The translations under genes were made by a program, and so were the position numbers. From Thermoflavifilum thermophilum (GTDB lineage Bacteria > Bacteroidota > Bacteroidia > Chitinophagales > Chitinophagaceae), in contig NZ_FPCJ01000001.1 of NCBI RefSeq assembly GCF_900116565.1, positions 1,426,001-1,490,000 of the forward strand: 64,000 bases of DNA, given 5' to 3'. Below the pieces are notes generated by a model. That model saw only the letters and a program-made list of their open reading frames with translations, did not search any database and had not been told where the DNA came from. Below, piece after piece: positions 44,806 through 52,192 of this stretch (the stretch's first letter is position 1; each line of letters opens with the position of its first letter).

Positions 44806-44996
44806 GAAGTTTTACACAAAAATCGGAAAATGCTATTCCAAAACAAGCTAAAAACATGCCAATTGCTGGTCTGTTTGATTTCTCCCAATCAAGAGCTGTG
44901 ATTTGTAATCCTTTGCAGCAAGTTTTAAGTTGGTTTTTGCCTGGTAGGGTGCAACGTTTTAAAATTGTAATTTGTCTTAATAATTAGCCTTAACCA

Positions 44997-45584
44997 TTGG
45001 GTGGACAGCCGGAATATCAGGATGATCGAGCGCTGGTACAAGCCTGTTTAGAGGGCAGGAGGGAAGCGCAGAAGGCCCTTTATGAGCGGTTTGCACCGCG
45101 CATGTTGGGCTTGTGTGTGCGTTATGTGGGTAACCGGGTGGATGCAGAGGAAGTGATGCAGGAAGGCTTTATCAGTGTATTCCTGCATTTGCATCAGTTT
45201 CGTTTTGCCGGATCGCTGGAAGGCTGGATTCGCCGAATCATGGTAAGAGCTGCTGTCAATTACACCCGTCGCCGCAAGTGGATATCGCTCGATGACCGAA
45301 AGGAGGAGGATACGGAGCGGGTAAACAGTATGGCTGTACAAAGCACGGCTGAAGAGCGGGAGTTGATACAGCTGATCTTGCAGATGCCCAAAGGTTATCG
45401 GACAATCTTTAACCTTCATGTAGTGGAGGGTTATGCACACCGGGAGATTGCAGCATTGCTGGGAATTGATGAAGGTACTTCCCGGTCACAGTTTGCCAGG
45501 GCACGAGCCTGGCTACAGGCCCGGCTTTCGGCCGATCAGCAAAGGATATCGCCCCATATGAATAAAAAACTACACGACTTATGA
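44997..45584 (+). CDS. ECF-family RNA polymerase sigma factor
   Basis: A 195-residue sigma factor. Region 2 spans about residues 24-92 (ALYERFAPRMLGLCVRYVG, NRVDAEEVMQEGFISVFLH, GWIRRIMVRAAVNYTRRRK). Region 4 spans about 125-178 (LILQMPKGYRTIFNLHVVEGY, HREIAALLGIDEGTSRSQF, the helix-turn-helix). The only start that keeps region 2 is the TTG at 44997; an in-frame stop lies just upstream. The next gene overlaps by 4 bp (ATGA) and is probably its anti-sigma partner. Confidence 0.93.
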   Translation: MGGQPEYQDDRALVQACLEGRREAQKALYERFAPRMLGLCVRYVGNRVDAEEVMQEGFISVFLHLHQFRFAGSLEGWIRRIMVRAAVNYTRRRKWISLDDRKEEDTERVNSMAVQSTAEERELIQLILQMPKGYRTIFNLHVVEGYAHREIAALLGIDEGTSRSQFARARAWLQARLSADQQRISPHMNKKLHDL

Positions 45585-46933
45585 ACAGTGAGGAAGAATT
45601 CCATGAAGAGGAGTGGCTGAGGCGCCTACGGCAGGTAGCCCGCGAGTTCGAGCTAACGCCTGCCGAAGGCAGCTGGCAGGCTATTGAGCGGAGATTGCGC
45701 CGGCGCCGTAACCGAAGAAGGTGGGCTATAGCCGCTACATGGCTGCTGGTATTGGGCGCGGGTGGTGCCACCTGGTGGATGCTGCACCGCACCCCCGAAA
45801 GGGTACAGCCATGGGTACAGCAACAAGGTGTGTCCGCAAGAAACCTCCCGGCTACTGGAGAACAATCCTCCTTATCTGCAACGACTTCCGCGAAAAAACA
45901 AAGCTGGCCTCCTGGCAGAACCCAACCAAATTCCGCGCTACGAAACCAACAGGCTTCCGGTCAATTCTTCACTGCCGCGTGGAAGCAGGTAAAATCCGGC
46001 GGCAATTCTCAGACGGATTCGGTTTCGGTCGAAAAAAATCAAAATTCAACTCAGATCCGTATTCCTCTGGAATCCCTTCCTGCTTTCAGTCTGTCAGAAC
46101 CCCGGGAACAGCTTCACAATCCGCATCCTATACTGCAATTGCCTCCTGGTTGGGGCTTTTCTGTAAGTCCGAAAGATACCAGCCAGCATCCTCGGGCCAT
46201 AGCTTTTCGAATTGCTTTTGCTCCGGGTATAGGATACCGGCAATTGGTGCAGCAACCTGCTGCCACCCCCTCGCCTGCCCTAAGTTTGATGCGAAGGTCT
46301 GTTAGCAACTATATTCCTTCTACTGCCCTTGGCCACGATCCGGCTTTTTCCTATACAGCGGGAGTCGAAGTCCAGACAACCTTACACAAAAGAATCGTTC
46401 TGGGTTCAGGTGTGCAGCTGCTGGCTTTTCAATATCATATTCAGGCTGTGAATCTTTCCGGAGCTGCCTATGCCCGAAATTCAAGCCCAATGAATGTGCC
46501 CGGCGGCGGGCCGGCTCAGCTTTCCACGGTTTACGGTGCTTATAATCCTAATGCCTTGCTGAGTCCCGATCAGTATACCACGCTCGTCAATCAGCAGGTA
46601 AACATAGAATTACCTGTTTTTGCGGGCTATCGCGGAAAATTATTCGGGAAGATGCAATGGCAGGTAAATGGGGGTGCGGGTGTGGATCTGGCCCTGCATC
46701 AGCAGCAATATTTGTATGTGCCTGCTTATCAGCGCTACATGGCTGATGATAACCAGCTGCGCAAATGGAACGTAAGTGCATTATTGTCGGGTTCCCTGAT
46801 CCTTCCTGTAGGCCGGGGACAAATTTTCATGGGGCCGGACCTCCATTATCAGCTGCTGAACGCTTATCGCCATCAGCCTAATCTGAAGGAAAATTTGTAT
46901 CTGGTATCCTGGAAAATCGGAGTCATTCCCTGA
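45581..46933 (+). CDS. Membrane-anchored anti-sigma-like protein with outer-membrane-barrel-like C-terminus
   Basis: A 450-residue protein coupled to the ECF sigma gene by an ATGA overlap. Residues 1-45 are cytoplasmic, acidic then very basic (FELTPAEGSWQAIERRLRRR), a pattern common in Bacteroidota partners of ECF sigma factors. A single TM follows (about 47-66, RRWAIAATWLLVLGAGGATW). A Ser/Gln/Thr-rich linker leads to a C-terminal region (about 210-450) with alternating beta strands (IAFRIAFAPGIGYRQL, YTAGVEVQTTLHKRIVLGSG, AGYRGKLFGKMQWQVNGGAG, GQIFMGPDLHYQLL) like PorT-type outer-membrane barrels. It probably binds and restrains the sigma factor. How one chain could span both membranes is unclear. 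Confidence 0.75.
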   Translation: MNSEEEFHEEEWLRRLRQVAREFELTPAEGSWQAIERRLRRRRNRRRWAIAATWLLVLGAGGATWWMLHRTPERVQPWVQQQGVSARNLPATGEQSSLSATTSAKKQSWPPGRTQPNSALRNQQASGQFFTAAWKQVKSGGNSQTDSVSVEKNQNSTQIRIPLESLPAFSLSEPREQLHNPHPILQLPPGWGFSVSPKDTSQHPRAIAFRIAFAPGIGYRQLVQQPAATPSPALSLMRRSVSNYIPSTALGHDPAFSYTAGVEVQTTLHKRIVLGSGVQLLAFQYHIQAVNLSGAAYARNSSPMNVPGGGPAQLSTVYGAYNPNALLSPDQYTTLVNQQVNIELPVFAGYRGKLFGKMQWQVNGGAGVDLALHQQQYLYVPAYQRYMADDNQLRKWNVSALLSGSLILPVGRGQIFMGPDLHYQLLNAYRHQPNLKENLYLVSWKIGVIP

Positions 46934-47081
46934 GGGAAGAAAATTTTTTGCAACTAATGCAACGTTTCAATGCTTTTCGGTGTCATAATAATTAGAACGA
47001 TTCATCGCATGGTTGGGTTGGTGTCAAACATTTTTTCCGCAGGCTTTACTTTGTAGGTTTAATTACTGTTATCTGCGTGCG

Positions 47082-47110
47082 GCCGGTGTGTTTACACCGG
47101 CTTATTTTTT
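47082..47110 (+). terminator. Rho-independent terminator
   Basis: An 8-bp perfect stem (GCCGGTGT at 47082-47089, ACACCGGC at 47094-47101) with a GTTT loop, followed by TTATTTTTT on the plus strand. It lies 148 bp after the anti-sigma-like gene and 30 bp before the next gene. It may end the sigma operon, or end a short transcript from the imperfect box TTACTTTG at 47046-47053. Confidence 0.7.
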
Positions 47111-47140
47111 ATCTACCCGCAATCCACCTAATTTTGTTGA

Positions 47141-47728
47141 ATGATGAAAAACCTTTGCAGGGGTTTTTGTTGGCTGCTTCTGGCAGGAGTTATGGGCTGC
47201 AGGTCGCATCAAGATAGGAATTTGCAGGCCAGGCCTGAGCAGGAGTATTTTAGCCTGAAGCAATATTTCACACAACAGATTGATAGTTTCCTGCAGGATA
47301 GCGGTCGCATTTCCCTGATGAAGGTGGTGAGCCTGAACCAGCATTCCGATACCACCTGGATGCCTGTGACCCGCCAGAATTTGATGGCGATTTTTCAGCC
47401 CTTTATGGCTATGGATATCGACCGGCCGGCATTTCGGGGTATGTATCAGATTGAAAGTTTTGAAGACAGCTTGACCGGTAAAATCACGATTATATACACT
47501 TCGCAGGGGGCTGTAACCAAACCGTATCAGATTTACCTGCAGGTAAATCCATCCCACACCATTCATAGCATTTACGTGAAAAGCATGACCGACAATTTTC
47601 TGTATCATACTTCCAAGCAACTGCTTTATCAGGCCGGCAAAAGCGTGGAGATCATCACCTATGAGCACATGCAACTCTTTGCTCCCCGCCGCATATATGT
47701 GCGGGTTTTGTTTGCCCCTCAAGCTTGA
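47141..47728 (+). CDS. Lipoprotein of unknown function
   Basis: A 195-residue protein. A short signal ends in a lipobox (LLLAGVMGC, Cys20). The mature part shows helices (PEQEYFSLKQYFTQQIDSFL) and then long beta strands (MKVVSLNQHSDTTWMPV, GKITIIYTSQGAVTKPYQIY, TIHSIYVKSMTDNFLYH). No catalytic motif is recognised. A TAATTTTG box (47129-47136) lies 4 bp before the ATG, so a near-leaderless transcript is possible. The uvrC gene follows 51 bp later. Confidence 0.8.
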   Translation: MMKNLCRGFCWLLLAGVMGCRSHQDRNLQARPEQEYFSLKQYFTQQIDSFLQDSGRISLMKVVSLNQHSDTTWMPVTRQNLMAIFQPFMAMDIDRPAFRGMYQIESFEDSLTGKITIIYTSQGAVTKPYQIYLQVNPSHTIHSIYVKSMTDNFLYHTSKQLLYQAGKSVEIITYEHMQLFAPRRIYVRVLFAPQA

Positions 47729-47779
47729 GATGGGGGGATATGCAGTCGGCAAGCAGGTTGGTTTAAAACGATCTGTGCA

Positions 47780-49612
47780 GTGAAACCAGAAGAATTCAAG
47801 GCGATTCTACCTACCATTCCTCATCAGCCGGGAGTGTACCGGTATTATGGTGCAAACCACGAATTGCTCTACGTGGGTAAGGCAAAAGATCTGCACAAAC
47901 GCATCAGTTCCTATTTTACTCGCCAAGTAACGGCTTACAAGACGCGCAGGCTGGTATCGCTGATCCAGCACATTGAATGGACGGTGGTGAATTCAGAACA
48001 AGATGCTTTTTTGCTGGAAAACAACCTGATCAAAGAATTCCAGCCGCGCTTTAACATCAACTTGAAGGACGATAAAACCTATCCATACATTGTCATTAAA
48101 CATGAACCTTTCCCCCGGGTATTTCTCACCCGTCGGCGGATTGATGATGGTTCAGAATATCTGGGTCCTTTTACTTCGGTAGGAAAAGTCAGGGAATTGC
48201 TCAATTTCATCCGATCGGTTGTGCAGTTGCGTAACTGTTCCCTGCATCTGACCCGTCAGAACATTGAGCGTAAGAAATTCAGGGTTTGCCTGGAATATCA
48301 TCTGGGAAATTGCAAAGGGCCCTGCGAAGGACTCCAGACGGAGGAGGATTACATGCGGGGTATTGAACAGGTGAGGAATATCCTGCGGGGTAACCTGGCG
48401 CCGGTGATTGCTGAATTCAAAGCGCAGATGCAGGCTCATGCGGCCCGGCTGGAATTTGAACAGGCCGAAATCTGGAAAAGGAAAATCGAGGACCTGCAAG
48501 CCTATCAGGCCCGCTCTGCCATTGTAAATCCCCGTGTGGGTGATGTGGATGTGTTTTCGGTGGTTCAGGATCAACAATATCTGTATGTGAATTACCTCCG
48601 GGTGCTGAAAGGCCTGGTGATGGACAGCAAGAGCCTGATGGTGGAAGCCAAGGTGGAAGAAGAGGCAGCCGATCTACTGGTGCGGATCATAGTGCATTTG
48701 AGGGAGACATTCCGGAGTCAGGCTCCGGAGTTAATTGTGCCGTTTCATATCGCCTTTCCGGATCCGCAGGTGAAGGTGACGGTGCCCCGATCGGGGGATA
48801 AGAAGAAATTGCTGGACCTTTCCTTGAAGAATGCCCATTTTTACCGGGAAGAGCAAGAACAGAAAAGAAGGTTGTTGCTTGATCGCAAGGACGAAGGACA
48901 TGAAATGGAGGTGCTGCGCCAGCTGCAGGAAGATCTGCAGCTGCCCGACCTTCCCCGCCATATTGAATGCTTCGACAATTCCAATTTTCAGGGGAGTTAT
49001 CCGGTGGCTGCCTGTGTGGTTTTCAAGGATGGCAAGCCCAGCAAGCAGGATTACCGGCACTTTCACGTAAAAACCGTGCAGGGCATTGATGATTTTGCCT
49101 CGATGCGGGAAATTGTGTACCGGCGTTATAAGCGGCTGCTTGACGAGGCCAAGCCTTTGCCTCAGCTGGTAATCATTGATGGAGGCAAAGGCCAGCTGAA
49201 TGCTGCGCTGGAAAGCATAGAGGCTTTGGGCCTCCGGGGAAAGCTGACCGTGGTGGGGCTGGCCAAACAAGAAGAGGAAATTTTCTTTCCGGGCGATAAG
49301 GAGAGCCTGAAGTTGCCTTACCACAGCGAAAGCCTGCGGCTCATCCGGTATATCCGGGACGAGGTGCATCGGTTTGGGATTCAGTTTCACCGGCAGATCC
49401 GCAGCAAGGGTACGTTTAAAAACGAGCTGGAAGCCATTCCGGGTATTGGAAAGCGCACGGCTGATCAGTTGCTTATGAAGTTTCGCTCGGTGAAGCGAAT
49501 CCGGGAACTGAGTGAGGACGAACTGCGTCGGGAAGTTGGCCCCTCCAGAGCCCGGCTGATATGGAACTGGTTTCATTCCGAAGCGTCCACCGCTCCGCTG
49601 CCAGGAGAGTAA
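47780..49612 (+). CDS. uvrC: Excinuclease ABC subunit C
   Basis: A 610-residue protein starting at GTG. The N-terminal GIY-YIG nuclease is clear (HQPGVYRYYGANHELLYVGKAKDL, then VVNSEQDAFLLENNLIKEF). The UVR segment that contacts UvrB lies near residues 205-240. The second, RNase H-like nuclease domain starts near residue 392 (HIECFDNSNFQGSYPVAACVVF, LVIIDGGKGQLNAAL). A helix-hairpin-helix pair closes the protein (LEAIPGIGKRTADQLLMKF). UvrC makes both incisions in nucleotide excision repair. Its final 40 bp overlap the convergent GH130-like gene. Confidence 0.97.
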   Translation: MKPEEFKAILPTIPHQPGVYRYYGANHELLYVGKAKDLHKRISSYFTRQVTAYKTRRLVSLIQHIEWTVVNSEQDAFLLENNLIKEFQPRFNINLKDDKTYPYIVIKHEPFPRVFLTRRRIDDGSEYLGPFTSVGKVRELLNFIRSVVQLRNCSLHLTRQNIERKKFRVCLEYHLGNCKGPCEGLQTEEDYMRGIEQVRNILRGNLAPVIAEFKAQMQAHAARLEFEQAEIWKRKIEDLQAYQARSAIVNPRVGDVDVFSVVQDQQYLYVNYLRVLKGLVMDSKSLMVEAKVEEEAADLLVRIIVHLRETFRSQAPELIVPFHIAFPDPQVKVTVPRSGDKKKLLDLSLKNAHFYREEQEQKRRLLLDRKDEGHEMEVLRQLQEDLQLPDLPRHIECFDNSNFQGSYPVAACVVFKDGKPSKQDYRHFHVKTVQGIDDFASMREIVYRRYKRLLDEAKPLPQLVIIDGGKGQLNAALESIEALGLRGKLTVVGLAKQEEEIFFPGDKESLKLPYHSESLRLIRYIRDEVHRFGIQFHRQIRSKGTFKNELEAIPGIGKRTADQLLMKFRSVKRIRELSEDELRREVGPSRARLIWNWFHSEASTAPLPGE

Positions 49613-50679
49613 ACGGCTACGGCTATGCGCGAATCGGCCGTGCCATAATACAAATACCATTTACCAGAAAACCAAACCCATCCTTCTGCAAAACAAACCA
49701 GATTCACCTGTCCCATTCGTTCATAACTTTTTTCCGGAATCAGGAAAGGAGCAGATAGCCTGTGGACGACGCGAGTAGGGTTATTCGGATCTATCCATGC
49801 CTGTCCCACACCATAGGCGTTGGGTGGTAGCCGGGGATCCCGCTGCTGGTCTGGGGCATTCATTCCATTGTACACAAAGCAGATGCCCTGGGGCGTCCAT
49901 ATCGGCGGAGGGCCGGGCTCTACAAGCCGACTATCGAAATGATAAGGCCGGGGGCCCATCAGCTGCAACGGTTGTCCGGTGCTGTCCTGCATCATGTGCC
50001 AGTGCAGCAGATCCGGAGATGTAGCTATGAAAATATGGGTGTCGCCCCAGTACATCCAGTATTGTCCGTTGATTTTTTTGGCGATTAACTTTCCGTTTTT
50101 CAATTCTGTGATGATGGCACCTGATTTTGACCAGCGGCTGGGCTGAAGGGGAAAAGCCAGTCCCTGTTTTTTCCAATGGATGAGATCGCGGGAGGTGGCG
50201 ATGCACAACCGGGCGGTGTGGCCGTCATAGGCTGTATAGGTCATTACATACAACCCGTCTTCACGTTCCACAATCCGCGGGTCTTCAATTCCACCCGGCC
50301 ATTCATAAGGGTGCATGGAGTCGGTATCCGGAAACAATACGGGTTCGGGAAGGATGTGAAAATGCAGTCCGTCTGAAGAAGAAGCCAGTCCGATGCGCGA
50401 AGTGCCTGTGGGAGCCAGTGGCGATGCATCCTGGGCGCGGAACAGCAGCCAGATTTGCCCTCCGTGCACGATGGCCGCAGGATTCAGTACATTATGCATC
50501 ATCCAGCGGACCGGCTGCCGGCTTATGGGATCTTTCCATTCTTTTGCACTGTCAGGCCGAAGGATGGGATTGACGCTATCTTGTTTCAGGAAAGGCAGCA
50601 TGGGCCAGGATATAGATTGTCCGGCAGCTATGCGAAACCAGAAAATACCTATCAGCATCCATCTTTTGTGCAAGCGCAT
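49573..50679 (-). CDS. Exported GH130-like glycoside hydrolase or phosphorylase
   Basis: A 368-residue protein with a signal sequence (MLIGIFWFRIAAGQS) followed by a five-bladed propeller of glycosidase type. LNPAAIVHGGQIWLLFRAQD (about residues 65-84), TSRIGLASSSDGLHF and GGIEDPRIVEREDGLYVMTY (129 onward) match GH130; the Asp of EDPR (about 133) is the expected proton donor. GH130 includes cytoplasmic beta-mannoside phosphorylases and exported hydrolases; the signal peptide favours hydrolysis, but GH43/GH32-like folds are related. It is 12 bp downstream of the beta-CASP gene and shares its 3' end with uvrC over 40 bp. Confidence 0.78.
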   Translation of the reverse strand: MRLHKRWMLIGIFWFRIAAGQSISWPMLPFLKQDSVNPILRPDSAKEWKDPISRQPVRWMMHNVLNPAAIVHGGQIWLLFRAQDASPLAPTGTSRIGLASSSDGLHFHILPEPVLFPDTDSMHPYEWPGGIEDPRIVEREDGLYVMTYTAYDGHTARLCIATSRDLIHWKKQGLAFPLQPSRWSKSGAIITELKNGKLIAKKINGQYWMYWGDTHIFIATSPDLLHWHMMQDSTGQPLQLMGPRPYHFDSRLVEPGPPPIWTPQGICFVYNGMNAPDQQRDPRLPPNAYGVGQAWIDPNNPTRVVHRLSAPFLIPEKSYERMGQVNLVCFAEGWVWFSGKWYLYYGTADSRIAVAVYSPGSGAVDASE

Positions 50680-50691
50680 GCAAGGCAGTTT

Positions 50692-52107
50692 TTATAGACT
50701 CAGGTAAAAAGACTGGTGCAGGTCGGGAATAATCACTTCGGGAAAGCCTTTTTGCTGCAAACGCTGCTGGAAGGCCAGCTGTACCTCATATTCCCCGTGC
50801 ACCAAAAACAGCTGGCGTACCTGTCGGGGATCCTGGCAGCCCAGCCATTGCAGCAGGTCTTCATAATCGCCATGGGCACTCATCGATTTCAACTGCGCGA
50901 TCTCGGCGTGCACTTCGTGGGGCACACCGAAAATATGTACTTCTTTCGGATAGGTCAGTAAGCGGCCGCCTAGCGATTCGGGTTCACAATAGCCGGTAAA
51001 CAAAATCGTATTACGTGAATTTTCAATATTGTTGCTGATATGGTGTTTGATACGTCCGGCATCGGCCATGCCGCTGGCGCTGATAATCACACAGGGCTCA
51101 CGCACAAAGTTCAGCAGTTTCGAGTCGGACACTTCTTTGACATATTTCAACCCATTAAACAGAAAAGGGTCGTTATCCTGTTGCAAAAGTTTTTGTACAC
51201 GCGGGTTAAAGTATTCGGGGTATTGTTTGATAATTTCGGTAAGTTCGATGCTGAGCGGGCTGTCCAGGTAGTAAGTAAGCGCTGGCAGTCGGCGTTCCAG
51301 CTCCAGTTGGTTCAGGTAATAAAGGATTTCCTGCGTGCGCCCGAGGCTGAAAGCCGCGATGATTAGCTTACCCTTTTTCTCGATACAGGTATGGTGAATC
51401 CAATGTAACAGCAGGTCGGCCGACTCGCTGGCAGGTTCATGCAGGCTGTTGCCGTAGGTGGATTCCATAATCACATAATCGGCCTGGGGAAAGGTGGCTG
51501 GAGAACGAAGTATCACATCGCGGTAACGTCCCACGTCGCCGGAAAAGGTGATATGAAAGGTCTGATTGTTTTCCCGGATGCGGAGATGCACACAGGCACT
51601 GCCCAGGATATGCCCGGCATCGGTAAACAGGAGTTCTGCTTCCTCCGTAATGGGATGCCATTCATCATAGGGCAATTCATGGAACAGGGCCATAGCCGGA
51701 GCTACATCAGGAACGGTGTACAGGGGTTTGTTTTCATCGGCAGAGGTTTGGGAAAAATGCCTGATTTTGCGATATTCAAAATCGGCCTCTTCTTGCTGGA
51801 TATGAGCACTGTCAAGCAGCAGGAGCTCGGTGAGCTTGCGGGTGGGAGAGGTGCAATACACCGGCCCGTGGAAGCCTTCGTGAACCAGTTTAGGAATAAG
51901 CCCCGAATGGTCGATATGAGCATGGCTCAGTACAAGTACATCCACAGATGAAGGATCAAAGCCCCATTCCTGATTCAGTTGCCGGGCTCTGGCACCCATG
52001 CCCTGATACATGCCGCAGTCCAGCAAAATGCGGCGGCCTGATTTGAGCGTGATCAGATGTTTGCTGCCCGTAACCGTGCGGGCAGCGCCATGAAAACCGA
52101 TTTGCAT
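50692..52107 (-). CDS. MBL-fold beta-CASP RNA-processing exonuclease-like protein
   Basis: I use the ATG at 52107 (MQIGFHGAARTVTGSKHLI), where family members begin; a GTG at 52143 is in frame. The 471-residue protein has the metallo-beta-lactamase metal motif LSHAHIDHSGLIP, the FSGDVGRY ligand, a beta-CASP insertion (KGKLIIAAFSLGRTQEILYYL, then VIISASGMADAGRIKHHI) and a C-terminal RMMBL segment with LVHGEYEVQLAFQQRL. It resembles CPSF73/YSH1-like nucleases of bacteria. The cellular RNA target is not known. It is divergent from the HTCS gene. Confidence 0.92.
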   Translation of the reverse strand: MQIGFHGAARTVTGSKHLITLKSGRRILLDCGMYQGMGARARQLNQEWGFDPSSVDVLVLSHAHIDHSGLIPKLVHEGFHGPVYCTSPTRKLTELLLLDSAHIQQEEADFEYRKIRHFSQTSADENKPLYTVPDVAPAMALFHELPYDEWHPITEEAELLFTDAGHILGSACVHLRIRENNQTFHITFSGDVGRYRDVILRSPATFPQADYVIMESTYGNSLHEPASESADLLLHWIHHTCIEKKGKLIIAAFSLGRTQEILYYLNQLELERRLPALTYYLDSPLSIELTEIIKQYPEYFNPRVQKLLQQDNDPFLFNGLKYVKEVSDSKLLNFVREPCVIISASGMADAGRIKHHISNNIENSRNTILFTGYCEPESLGGRLLTYPKEVHIFGVPHEVHAEIAQLKSMSAHGDYEDLLQWLGCQDPRQVRQLFLVHGEYEVQLAFQQRLQQKGFPEVIIPDLHQSFYLSL

Positions 52108-52164
52108 ATCGTCAAAGATAGGCAAACCCGTTGTTGGGTTCACAGGATTTTGATTAACTTACTA

Positions 52165-52192
52165 TTTTGAAAAACATGTTTTGAAAAACATG
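52165..52192 (+). repeat. Tandem 14-bp duplication creating the HTCS start codon
   Basis: TTTTGAAAAACATG occurs twice in a row (52165-52178 and 52179-52192), identical. Each copy ends in ATG. The second ATG opens the regulator gene; the first is out of frame and meets a stop two codons later. A leaderless or upstream mini-ORF effect on translation is possible. Confidence 0.85.
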
